Assembly (NCBI GenBank): GCA_018240585.1
Contig: JAFEFM010000517.1
Coordinates: 1 to 50,055 of the forward strand
Direction of reading: 5' to 3'
DNA: 50,055 bases
Origin: Pseudomonadota bacterium
GTDB lineage: Bacteria > Pseudomonadota > Gammaproteobacteria > Burkholderiales > Rhodocyclaceae
Shown here in pieces: positions 1-7,883 of this stretch; positions within the stretch are counted from its first letter, which is position 1; each line of letters opens with the position of its first letter. A program made the position numbers and the translations under genes. The notes under the pieces are model-generated. The model did no database searches and had not been told where the DNA came from. It saw nothing but the letters and a program-made list of their open reading frames with translations.

Positions 1-1016
1 GCCGGCGAGGCGAAGGTGAAGGCGTCGGCGAAGAACTGATCTTCCGGCAGGCCACGCGTGGCGGCGAAGCTGCTGCGCGCGGCGTCGATCATCCCGGGCG
101 CGCCGCAGGCATATACTTCGTGGCCCGAAAGGTCGGCGAAGTCGTCCAGTACCGCCTGATGCACCAGCCCGGCACGGCCCGTCCAGGCGTCGTCCGGCTG
201 TGCTTCGGACAGCACCGGGACGTAGGTGAAGCCGGGGATCGTGGCCTGCCATGCGCGGGCGAGCTCGTCCAGGTACAGCCCGGCGCGGTCACGCGATCCC
301 CAGTACAGGGTCATCGGCCGTGTGGTGCCGGTGTGCGCCGCATGCTCGACGATGGCCTTGATCGGCGCGAAGCCGGTGCCGCCCGCCACCAGCACCACCG
401 GCCGTGTCGAATCCTCGCGCAGCCAGAAGCCGCCGAGCGGCCCTTCGAAGCGCAGGATGTCCTTTTCCTTCATGGTCTCGAACACCTGGGCGGTGAAGCG
501 GCCGCCGTCGATGCGGCGCACGTGCAGCTCGACGTGGCCGGCGTCGTGCGGCGCGTTGGCGATCGAGAAGCTGCGGCGCTGGCCGTCGGCCAGCAGGATG
601 TCGATGTACTGGCCGGCGCGGAACTGGAAGGCTTCGCTGGCCGGCAGCCTGAGGTCGAGCAGCATGACGTCCGGCGCGAGCCGCTGCAGCTTCTGCACCC
701 GGCACGGGAGCTTCTTCACCGGGATGTCGCCGGCGCGGGTCACCGTGCGCGCCTGCAGCGCCAGGTCGGAACGGGGTTGTGCGCAGCAGAACAGCGCATA
801 GCCCGCCGCGCGCTCTTCCGGCGTCAGCGTGCCGTCGGTGATCTTGCCGTGATCGATCTCGCCCGCCAGCACCTTGCCCTTGCACGCGCCGCAGGCGCCG
901 TCGCGGCAACTGTGGGGCAGGAGCAGGCCGGCGTTCAGCGCTGCCTCGAGGATGGTTTCGTCCGCATTGGCGCGGAAGTGGTGATTGCCGGGCTGGAGTG
1001 AAATCTCGTACGACAT
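1..1016 (-). CDS. 2Fe-2S ferredoxin/NAD(P)H-flavin reductase (CDP-6-deoxy-delta-3,4-glucoseen reductase-like), partial
   Basis: The frame opens at an ATG at 1016 and stays open to the left edge, so the last few residues lie outside the window. The N-terminal ~90 residues are a plant-type 2Fe-2S ferredoxin domain with the cluster motif HSCRDGACGACKGKV and a further cysteine pair near residue 80 (ALFCCAQP). An FAD-binding barrel follows (FRAGQYIDILL, RSFSIANAP), then an NAD(P)-binding domain (VVLVAGGTGFAPIKA; YACGAPGMI). Family members pass electrons from NAD(P)H through FAD to the 2Fe-2S centre. The sugar-reductase name is inherited from homologues; no deoxysugar genes are nearby, so the true acceptor is unknown. 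It is divergent from the 1038 gene with only 21 bases between the start codons. Confidence 0.88.
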   Translation of the reverse strand, partial: MSYEISLQPGNHHFRANADETILEAALNAGLLLPHSCRDGACGACKGKVLAGEIDHGKITDGTLTPEERAAGYALFCCAQPRSDLALQARTVTRAGDIPVKKLPCRVQKLQRLAPDVMLLDLRLPASEAFQFRAGQYIDILLADGQRRSFSIANAPHDAGHVELHVRRIDGGRFTAQVFETMKEKDILRFEGPLGGFWLREDSTRPVVLVAGGTGFAPIKAIVEHAAHTGTTRPMTLYWGSRDRAGLYLDELARAWQATIPGFTYVPVLSEAQPDDAWTGRAGLVHQAVLDDFADLSGHEVYACGAPGMIDAARSSFAATRGLPEDQFFADAFTFASP

Positions 1017-1037
1017 GGGGCGTGAGATAATTTGCAA

Positions 1038-1922
1038 ATGAAACGGATTCTGATCATTGGCAGCGGCGATGTCGCTGCTCGCGCGCTGCCCTGGCTGACG
1101 CGGCGCTTCAAGGTGTTCGCCCTGGTGCGCCGTGCCGAGAATGCCGACGCGCTGCGCGCAGCAGGTGCGGTGCCGATCGCCGGCGACCTCGATGACAGGC
1201 GCAGCCTCGCTCGCCTCGCCGGGCTTGCCGACGCCGTGCTGCACTTCGCGCCGCCTCCTTCCCAGGGGGAAGGCGATCCGCGCACCCGGGCCCTGCTGGC
1301 CACGCTCGGAACCGCTCGAAGTCTACCACAGGCCCTCGTATACATAAGTACGACAGGGGTTTACGGCGACTGCGGCGGGGCGCTGGCGGACGAGACGTGG
1401 CCCTGCCGTCCGCAGAGTGCGCGCGCGCGGCGGCGCGTGGCGGCAGAAGGTCTGGTGCGCGCGTTCGGGCGGCGTACCGGCGTGCGGGTGGGCCTGTTGC
1501 GCGCGCCCGGCATCTACGCCGCCGAGCGCCTGCCGCTGGAGCGGCTGCAGCGTGGCGATCCGGTGCTTGCGGCGGAGGACGACGTCCACACCAACCACAT
1601 CCACGCCGACGACCTCGCACGCCTGGCGTGCGCAGCACTGTTCCGCGCGCATGGCGGGCGGGCGTGGAACGCCGTCGATGACACGCGGCTGAGGATGGGC
1701 GACTACTTCGACCTCGTCGCCGACGCCTTCGCCCTGCCGCGGCCGCCTCGCCTTGCCCGCGCACAGATCGCCGACCGTCTCTCGCCCATGACCTTGTCCT
1801 TCATGGCGGAATCGCGCCGCCTCGACAACCGGCGCATGAAGCGGGAACTTCGTGTTGCATTGCAATATCCGACGGTGGCCGACGGCGTCCGCGCGGCGCT
1901 GCAGCGGCGCGTCACCGCCTAG
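1038..1922 (+). CDS. NAD(P)-binding epimerase/dehydratase-like protein (extended SDR, YeeZ-like)
   Basis: A 294-residue protein with an N-terminal Rossmann fold. The dinucleotide-binding glycine motif is IIGSGDVAARAL at residues ~5-16, and acidic GDLDD follows the third strand. STTGVYGD near residue 105 carries the tyrosine typical of SDR epimerases (YISTTGVYG). HTNHIHADDLARL near 190 matches the NAD-dependent epimerase pattern. It resembles short YeeZ-type proteins whose substrates are unknown. The ATG at 1038 was chosen; an in-frame TTG at 1032 adds only two residues. It sits head-to-head with the flavin reductase and may share its promoter region. No sugar-nucleotide genes are adjacent, so I assign no substrate. 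Confidence 0.8.
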   Translation: MKRILIIGSGDVAARALPWLTRRFKVFALVRRAENADALRAAGAVPIAGDLDDRRSLARLAGLADAVLHFAPPPSQGEGDPRTRALLATLGTARSLPQALVYISTTGVYGDCGGALADETWPCRPQSARARRRVAAEGLVRAFGRRTGVRVGLLRAPGIYAAERLPLERLQRGDPVLAAEDDVHTNHIHADDLARLACAALFRAHGGRAWNAVDDTRLRMGDYFDLVADAFALPRPPRLARAQIADRLSPMTLSFMAESRRLDNRRMKRELRVALQYPTVADGVRAALQRRVTA

Positions 1923-1970
1923 GCGGCGCGCTCGATCTGCGGTTTTTCATCTGACAGGAGCTTCAAGCCC

Positions 1971-2381
1971 ATGCTGGTCCTCAAGTCGCTGCACATCATC
2001 TTCGTCGTGAGCTGGTTCGCCGGACTGTTCTACCTGCCGCGCATCTTCGTCAACCACGCGATGGTGACCGATGCCGCGACCGTCGAGCGTCTCGGGATGA
2101 TGGAGCGCAAGCTCTACCGCTTCGTCACGCCGATCGGCATTCTTGCCGTGGTGCTCGGCCTGTGGCTGTGGTTCGGCTACGGCTTTGCCGGCGGCTGGCT
2201 GCACGCCAAGACGGCGCTCGTCGTGCTGTTGATCGCCTATCACCTCTACTGTGGCAAGCTGATGCGCGATTTCGCCGCCGGCCGCAACACGAAGAGCCAT
2301 GTCTGGTTCCGCGTGTTCAACGAGATTCCGGTGCTCGTTCTGTTCGTCGTGGTGTTCCTGGTGGTGCTCAAGCCTTTCTGA
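1971..2381 (+). CDS. hemJ: HemJ/CopD-family protoporphyrinogen oxidase, integral membrane protein
   Basis: A 136-residue membrane protein with about four hydrophobic segments. It starts KSLHIIFVVSWFAGLFYLPR, the family hallmark. His8 and Lys80 (in GWLHAKTALVVLL) correspond to the histidine and lysine known to be essential in HemJ. HemJ oxidises protoporphyrinogen IX to protoporphyrin IX, the penultimate step of haem synthesis, in the inner membrane. The 136-aa length is typical. Spacer TGACAGGAGC before the ATG contains AGGAG, supporting this start. The 3' end overlaps the convergent CHASE2 gene by 14 bases. It follows the epimerase-like gene by 48 bases and may be cotranscribed with it. Confidence 0.87.
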   Translation: MLVLKSLHIIFVVSWFAGLFYLPRIFVNHAMVTDAATVERLGMMERKLYRFVTPIGILAVVLGLWLWFGYGFAGGWLHAKTALVVLLIAYHLYCGKLMRDFAAGRNTKSHVWFRVFNEIPVLVLFVVVFLVVLKPF

Positions 2382-5232
2382 GCCTCTGCCCGTTCGGGCC
2401 GCCGCGCGCCAGTTGCGATGGCGTGCCTTGCATCCAGCGGCGCATCTCGGCCGCGGGCATTGGTTCTGCGAAGTAGAAACCCTGCGCGACGTCGCAGTGG
2501 TAGCCGGCGAGGAATTCGAGCTGGGCGGCCGTTTCGACGCCTTCGGCGACCACCGTCATCTCCAGTCCGTGAGCCAGCGCGATGGTGCCGCGCACGATGG
2601 CGGCGTCGTCACCGCCGCTGGCGATCTCGCTGACGAAGCTGCGGTCGATCTTGAGTTCCGAGATCGGAAAGCGCTTCAGGCAGGACAGCGATGAATACCC
2701 GGTGCCGAAGTCGTCCACCGCGACGCCGACGCCGATGCGGTTCACGCTGTCGAGCAAGGTGGCGACGAAGTCCACGTTGTGCATCGCGGTGGATTCGGTC
2801 AGTTCGACCTTCAGCAGCGCCGGGTCGATTGCGCTCTCGGCCAGCGCGCTGCGTATGACGTCGACCACGCTCATGTCCGAGCACTGGCGCGCCGACACGT
2901 TCACCGCCACCGGTACGGGGCGTAGGCCCTCCACCGACCAGCGGGCGATCTGCGCCGTCGCCTCGTGCAGCGCCCATTCGCCGATGGCGCGGATCACGCC
3001 GCATTCCTCGGCAGCGGGGATGAAGGTGCCGGGGCCGATGAGGCCGGTGCCTGGCTTGCGCCAGCGGATGAGCGATTCCATGCCGATCAGGCGATTGGCC
3101 AGCACGTCAACCTGCGGCTGGTAGAACAGCTCGAATTCGCGATTGGCCAGCGCGTGGCGCAGCGCGCCTTCCATCTTCAGGCGGTCGCGCGACCAGGTGT
3201 TCATGTCCGCGGCGTAGAAGGTGAAGCTGCCGCCGCCCTCGAGCTTGCCGCGGTACATGGCCTTGTCGGCCATGGACAGCAGCGTCTCGGCGTCGTCGCT
3301 GTCCAGCGGGCCGATGGCGATGCCGATGCTGCAGGATGGAACCAGACTGGTGCCGTCGTCGGTGTCGACCTCGCGATCCAGCAGTTCGACGACCTTGCCG
3401 GCGACGGTGGCCACCGCATTGCGGTCGGTGACGTTGTCCAGCAGCACGATGAACTCGTCGCCGCCCCAGCGCGAGACCGTATCCCCGCTGCGTATCGCCG
3501 CGCCCAGGCGCTGGGCGACGATCTTCAGCACGTGGTCGCCCCAGTGGTGGCCCAGGCTGTCGTTGATGCGCTTGAAGCGGTCGAGGTCGACGAACAGCAA
3601 GGCGACCAGGCTGCCTTTGCGTTTGGCCTGCGTCAGCGCCTGGCGCACTCGGTCGAGCAGCAGGCTGCGGTTGGGGAGGCCGGTCAGCGGGTCGTGGGTC
3701 GCCTCGTGCAGCAGGCGCGCGGTGAAGGCGATCGATTCGGTGACGTCGTTGAAGGCCAGCACGGCCCCGACCTTGCCGCTCCCGATCGGGGCGAGGGTGA
3801 CGCGTAGCGCGCAGGGATCGCCATCGGGCGGGCGCCAGGTGACCGGTTCGGGCAGGCGGACCGCCTGCTGGCCCAGCAGACAGCGTTGCAGGAGCTGGCC
3901 GATTTCGCTCGCATCGCAGCAGAATCGCGCGAGGAGAGGGACGACGTCCTGCCCCTTGAGGTCGGCGAGTGTCGTGCCGGTCAGCTTTTCTGCCACCTCA
4001 TTGACCAACACGATGCTGCCGGCGGCATCCACCGTGATCACGGCGTCGGTGATCGAGCGCAGCGTGGCGTCGGCGCCCAGGCGGGAACGCTGCAACGAAC
4101 CCCGTGTGTCGCGCAGGAACAGCATGAACCAGAGCACGTAGCCCAGGACGAAGCCCGCCAGCGCGGCGGTGGGGCCGATCCACACATGGGCGAAGTGCAG
4201 CACGAGGCTGCTGGCGAGCAGCGGCAGCAGCAGGAATGCACCGCCGGCGATGGTGCCGGCCACCCCGAGCAGCGCATAGGCCAGCAGCGGCAGGGCGAGC
4301 ATCACCAACGCGAAGGCCGCGGCGGTGGCGGGCGATGCGCTGCGGTAAACCTGCCCGTTGCGTGCAGCATCGAAGGCGCGGGCGTGGAATTCCACCGCGG
4401 GCATCGGCGATGCGTTCTGCGAGCCGGGCGTGGCAAGCCCCGCCTCGAGCCCGGCCGCAGTTGCGCCGATGAACACCGCCTTGCCCCGCAGGCTTTCGGC
4501 AAGCTGTACATCGCGGAGGATGGCGACAGCCGAGTACGTTGGCGGCCGAAGGCCGCGATCGGGGAAGGGCAGCAGCATTTCCCCTTTTCGCACCCATGAG
4601 CCTGCCGCCTCCGCGCCCGGGCTCACCGTCGCAGCGCGCGTCTCGCCGGCACCTGGCCGCGCCAGCTGCAACACGGCGAGCGACAGCGCGGGCCAGGTCG
4701 GCGTAGCGGTGCCGGCATGTTCGAAAGTGCGTCGCGCGAGGGAATCGAGGTCGAGTTCGACGTCGACATGACCGATCGCAGCGGTTTTCTCGCTCAGCGA
4801 GCCGGTCGGCAACAGGTCGCGCAAGCCGCGTCCCCCGGGCAGCGCGGCGGGTGCCGTGGCCAGCACGACATTTCCGGCCTTTGCCAAGGCCGCTCCCAGC
4901 TCAGCGTCGCCCTCGGCGTGTTCAGGGAATAGGAGGGCCATGCCGACTGCGGCGACGCCGGCGTCGGTCAGCCGGGTGAGCACAGCCGCATGCAGGTCGC
5001 GGCTCCAGGGCCAGCGCCCCAGCTCTGCGAGGCTGGCGTCGTCGATCGCGATGATGGCCGACTCCGGCGGCGATCCGACGCGTCGTGCCAGCGGTTCGAT
5101 TGCGTCGTAGACGAGCAGATCCAGCCGCCGCACCGCCGCAGGCTGAAGCAGTGCGGCGAGGCTGGCGAACAGCGCGGCGATGATCCAACTGCCGCGCCTC
5201 GCCAGCACGCGAGCGAACCGCCTTCTGTTCAT
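2368..5232 (-). CDS. CHASE2-PAS-GGDEF-EAL cyclic-di-GMP cyclase/phosphodiesterase
   Basis: A 954-residue membrane sensor. One N-terminal transmembrane helix (~14-32) is followed by an extracytoplasmic CHASE2 domain (~40-300) and three hydrophobic segments (~300-385). The cytoplasmic part has PAS (~405-520; ITDAVITVDAAGSIVLVNE), GGDEF (~530-690) and EAL (~700-945). The cyclase motif GGDEF is intact near residue 590, with an RSGD inhibitory site five residues upstream. The EAL domain reads ESLIRW in place of EALLRW but keeps VNVSARQ, VELTES, DDFGTGYSS, LKIDRSFV and AEGVE, so activity is plausible. Such proteins make and degrade cyclic-di-GMP. The ATG at 5232 overlaps the stop of the upstream FecR/LysM gene (ATGA), so the two are translationally coupled. 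Longer upstream starts would run far into that gene. Confidence 0.92.
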   Translation of the reverse strand: MNRRRFARVLARRGSWIIAALFASLAALLQPAAVRRLDLLVYDAIEPLARRVGSPPESAIIAIDDASLAELGRWPWSRDLHAAVLTRLTDAGVAAVGMALLFPEHAEGDAELGAALAKAGNVVLATAPAALPGGRGLRDLLPTGSLSEKTAAIGHVDVELDLDSLARRTFEHAGTATPTWPALSLAVLQLARPGAGETRAATVSPGAEAAGSWVRKGEMLLPFPDRGLRPPTYSAVAILRDVQLAESLRGKAVFIGATAAGLEAGLATPGSQNASPMPAVEFHARAFDAARNGQVYRSASPATAAAFALVMLALPLLAYALLGVAGTIAGGAFLLLPLLASSLVLHFAHVWIGPTAALAGFVLGYVLWFMLFLRDTRGSLQRSRLGADATLRSITDAVITVDAAGSIVLVNEVAEKLTGTTLADLKGQDVVPLLARFCCDASEIGQLLQRCLLGQQAVRLPEPVTWRPPDGDPCALRVTLAPIGSGKVGAVLAFNDVTESIAFTARLLHEATHDPLTGLPNRSLLLDRVRQALTQAKRKGSLVALLFVDLDRFKRINDSLGHHWGDHVLKIVAQRLGAAIRSGDTVSRWGGDEFIVLLDNVTDRNAVATVAGKVVELLDREVDTDDGTSLVPSCSIGIAIGPLDSDDAETLLSMADKAMYRGKLEGGGSFTFYAADMNTWSRDRLKMEGALRHALANREFELFYQPQVDVLANRLIGMESLIRWRKPGTGLIGPGTFIPAAEECGVIRAIGEWALHEATAQIARWSVEGLRPVPVAVNVSARQCSDMSVVDVIRSALAESAIDPALLKVELTESTAMHNVDFVATLLDSVNRIGVGVAVDDFGTGYSSLSCLKRFPISELKIDRSFVSEIASGGDDAAIVRGTIALAHGLEMTVVAEGVETAAQLEFLAGYHCDVAQGFYFAEPMPAAEMRRWMQGTPSQLARGGPNGQRLRKA

Positions 5233-6860
5233 AGGGCGAGGAAGAGTGCAGGAAGCAGCAACAGCAGTGCGCCCCATCGATCGTTCGGGATCTCGACCTG
5301 CTGCGCCTTGCCCCAAGGGCCGGGGGGCGTGTCGGGCGACAAGGTACGCACTCGCAGATGCAGGGTTCCAGGCGCAGGGCGGGGCAGCACGAGCCGCGGC
5401 TCGACCGTCATCTGGTCGATCTCGGGTGCGGTGAAGCCGGCGTCGCGGCTTGCCTGCACCTGGAAGCGCTCACCCGGCGCGCCCGCGCGCCAGCGCAATT
5501 CCAGCGTGCTGTTGTCGATCTCGGGTGCTTGAAGCTGAGGCCCTGGCGGCGGCACCGTGAAGCGCTGCGGGTCGGAGTAGGGGCCGCGGCCTTCGGCGCT
5601 GGTTTCGAGCGCCACCCGCCAGAAATAGATGCCGGGCGTCAGCGGCCCGGCGGCGATCCATTCGGGCTTGTTCAGATCCGGCTCGTTGACCAGCGGCTCG
5701 CCGAAATCGGCCGCTCCCGCAAGCTGGAAATGGTAGCGCACCGCTTCGTCGCTGCGTGCCCAGCGGAAGGTCGGCAACTCGTCAACCATCCAGCCGTCGG
5801 GGGCCGGCGCGGTGGGGAAGGGCGGCTCGGGCCGCGCGTCGACCAGGATCTCGCGTTCGGCGTCGCGGCCTTCCAGGCCGTTTTCGCCCACTGCGCGCAC
5901 GCGGATGCGGTGGATTCCATCGGGGAGATCGTCCGCGCTGAGCACATGCGGCGTGGAGCTGCTGCGATCGGACTCGATGGCGCCTGCCCCGGTGGCGGCC
6001 GCGAACTGGCTGCGGTAGGCACGAGCGCCTGCTACAGCCGGGATCTCGATGCGCAGCGGAAGGCGTTCGATGCGCTCCGGCAAAGTGTCCAACACCGGCG
6101 CGGGCATGAGTGGACGCGCGGTGCCTGGCGCGGCGCCCGCTTGGGCGTGGGCGCCGCGGCCTGCGCCGAGCAGGGTCGTACCCCGGCGGTTCTGCAGCGC
6201 GACCGTGCCCTGCAGGGTTTCATTGCGCGTGCGACCGGCCGAGCTTGCGACGCGGAAGCGGGTGCCGCGCACCGCAGCCGTCGCTGCGGGGGTCTGGATG
6301 ATGAAGCGTCCGCCACTGGTTGCGCCAGGTTTGACTTCGCTGTCGATCTCGCCCTGCTCGAGTTCGAAGCGCACCTGTTGGCCCGACGAAACGGAGAGCC
6401 GGTTCAGCTCGACCAGGCGCACCACTGAGCCGGAGCCGAGCACGGCACGGCTGCCGTCCGGAAACTGCAGTACGGCGCTGCCGTCGCTGCCGGTGCGCAG
6501 CAGGCTTCCCGGCGTCAGTGCCATGCCTGCCGCTGCTGCCCGGGGCGCGCCATCGCGCGCGTGCAGCAGCAGCACTTCGCCGTGTACGTCGGCAATCGTC
6601 GCAGCCTGCGGGATGGTGCGCATCCAAGCTATCGGGATGCGCAACGTTGTGCCTGGTTGCAGCGTCGTGGCGGTGTCAACGATGCCGTTATATTCCTGAA
6701 TGCGGGGCCAGTAGGCCATATCCTTGAGAAACCGCGCGGTGATATTCCACGGGTTGTCTCCCGGGCGGAGCCGGTAGCGGAATTCCTCCGCGGCGGCAGG
6801 GTTCGGGCCTGCGGCCCACAAGGCGAGGCCTGCCGCGACCCAGGTCGAAAACCGCCGCAT
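5229..6860 (-). CDS. Exported LysM and FecR-domain protein with Fn3-like repeats
   Basis: A 543-residue protein with a signal peptide of about 24 residues (MRRFSTWVAAGLALWAAG, ending AAA-EE). A LysM-like domain follows (~25-75; RYRLRPGDNPWNITARFL ... GTTLRIP), which usually binds peptidoglycan. A FecR domain covers ~85-215 (VHGEVLLLHARDG, LLRTGSDGSAVLQF, FIIQTPAATAAVRGTRFRV). Two or three beta-sandwich, Fn3-like segments follow to ~520 (e.g. PTFRWARSDEAVRYHFQLAG; GIYFWRVAL). A short hydrophobic C-terminus (WGALLLLLPALFLAL) suggests a membrane anchor. The start at 6860 was chosen because it begins the signal peptide. Its stop overlaps the start of the CHASE2 gene, implying a joint role in envelope sensing; that role is inferred. 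Confidence 0.85.
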   Translation of the reverse strand: MRRFSTWVAAGLALWAAGPNPAAAEEFRYRLRPGDNPWNITARFLKDMAYWPRIQEYNGIVDTATTLQPGTTLRIPIAWMRTIPQAATIADVHGEVLLLHARDGAPRAAAAGMALTPGSLLRTGSDGSAVLQFPDGSRAVLGSGSVVRLVELNRLSVSSGQQVRFELEQGEIDSEVKPGATSGGRFIIQTPAATAAVRGTRFRVASSAGRTRNETLQGTVALQNRRGTTLLGAGRGAHAQAGAAPGTARPLMPAPVLDTLPERIERLPLRIEIPAVAGARAYRSQFAAATGAGAIESDRSSSTPHVLSADDLPDGIHRIRVRAVGENGLEGRDAEREILVDARPEPPFPTAPAPDGWMVDELPTFRWARSDEAVRYHFQLAGAADFGEPLVNEPDLNKPEWIAAGPLTPGIYFWRVALETSAEGRGPYSDPQRFTVPPPGPQLQAPEIDNSTLELRWRAGAPGERFQVQASRDAGFTAPEIDQMTVEPRLVLPRPAPGTLHLRVRTLSPDTPPGPWGKAQQVEIPNDRWGALLLLLPALFLAL

Positions 6861-6985
6861 GGTGCCACGTCCGTCGTTTTGCGCTCCCGTGCCGCCTCGC
6901 ATCGTTCTGCTCCTGACGTCCGTTTCCCGATGGGTGATTTGCCGGATCGAATCCTGTTGCCTGTCGCTCGCGCAGACCGCAGGCG

Positions 6986-6991
6986 ATTATT
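6986..6991 (-). promoter_or_regulatory. Possible -10 element for the FecR/CHASE2 unit
   Basis: On the minus strand the hexamer AATAAT lies in the 182-base gap between mobA and the FecR gene, about 125 bases before the ATG. No convincing -35 element is present, so this is a weak candidate. I see nothing else definite in this gap. Confidence 0.25.
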
Positions 6992-7042
6992 GCCCGCGCC
7001 GCATGTGCTGACTACCCGTTGTGGATAGCTGTCATGCGCGAT

Positions 7043-7720
7043 TCATCGTCGTTCGTTTGAACCTGGTTGCGGATGTCCGGGCGGCTGCCCTGGCTGCGGC
7101 TGCGCGCGGGCGAGCTCCTCGCGGGTGTTCAGGTTGAGGAAGGCCGCTGCGTCGTCGTCGAAGGCGACTTCCACCGCCCGCAAGCCCTCGTACCAGCCGG
7201 TGACGCGGCGTCCGCCTGCCGCAATGTAGGCATCCAGGTGCGCGAGATGCTCGCGCCGACACAGGCAGAAGACCGGATGCAACTGGTCCAGGGCTTTTGC
7301 GAGCGCAACGTCGGCGTCGGCCTGCTGCAGCGCGCGGGCGAGCCGCGACACGAGGTCATGTGGGAGGAAGGGCGCGTCGCACGGAACGGTGACGACCAGC
7401 GCATGCGCGGCGCGGCTCAGGGCGGCATGCAGCCCGGCGAGCGGCCCGGGATGGCCGGGAATGTCGTCGCCGAAGACCGGGTAGCCGAAAGCCTGCCAGG
7501 CGGGGCGGTTGCGGTTGGCGTTGATCAGCACTTCATCGACTTGTTGGGCCAGCCGATCGAGCACGTGGGCCGCCAGCGGCCGGCCGTCGAAAACCACCAG
7601 CCCCTTGTCCACGCCGCCCATGCGGCGCCCCTCGCCGCCGGCCAGCAAGACTCCGGTGATGCCGCCGCCGGCGCTGGGGCGGTCCAGGTCGCGGACGTGG
7701 CGTTGCGTCGGGTCGGTCAC
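7043..7720 (-). CDS. mobA: Molybdenum cofactor guanylyltransferase MobA
   Basis: The core begins ITGVLLAGGEGRRMGGVDKGL, the nucleotide-binding signature of MobA (LAGGxxxRMGGxDKG). GDDIPGHPGPLAGL and TVPCDAPFLPHDL follow, matching substrate and metal-binding loops; FLNLNTREEL lies near the C-terminus. MobA transfers GMP from GTP to molybdopterin, giving the guanine-dinucleotide cofactor used by nitrate and DMSO-type reductases. The start is uncertain. A GTG at 7720 leaves about 20 residues before the core, as in known MobA proteins. An ATG at 7786 would add a 22-residue extension of unlikely composition. Neither has a good ribosome binding site. The gene is divergent from the THUMP methyltransferase. 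Confidence 0.88.
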   Translation of the reverse strand: MTDPTQRHVRDLDRPSAGGGITGVLLAGGEGRRMGGVDKGLVVFDGRPLAAHVLDRLAQQVDEVLINANRNRPAWQAFGYPVFGDDIPGHPGPLAGLHAALSRAAHALVVTVPCDAPFLPHDLVSRLARALQQADADVALAKALDQLHPVFCLCRREHLAHLDAYIAAGGRRVTGWYEGLRAVEVAFDDDAAAFLNLNTREELARAQPQPGQPPGHPQPGSNERR

Positions 7721-7851
7721 GGCTGGTGGGCTCCGGGCGGCAGGCGAGTGTGGCAGGCGAATGTGACAGGTTGTGCGCAGCATCATGCCAGAAGCGCACG
7801 GCCCCGGTCAGTGCTGCGGCTGTCCGTTCGGGGCCGATTGCGGCTGCAGGC

Positions 7852-7857
7852 TACAAT
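7852..7857 (+). promoter_or_regulatory. Possible -10 element for the THUMP methyltransferase
   Basis: TACAAT lies 26 bases before the ATG at 7884, in the divergent gap with mobA. A -35-like TTCGGG at 7827-7832 gives a long 19-base spacer, so confidence is limited. Confidence 0.35.
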
Positions 7858-7883
7858 GCGCCGATTCCAGACTGGAGCCCGCC

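Noticed and set aside
7020-7028. TGTGGATAG, one mismatch from a DnaA box
   Set aside because: A single isolated match; no cluster of boxes or AT-rich unwinding region, so no origin is claimed.
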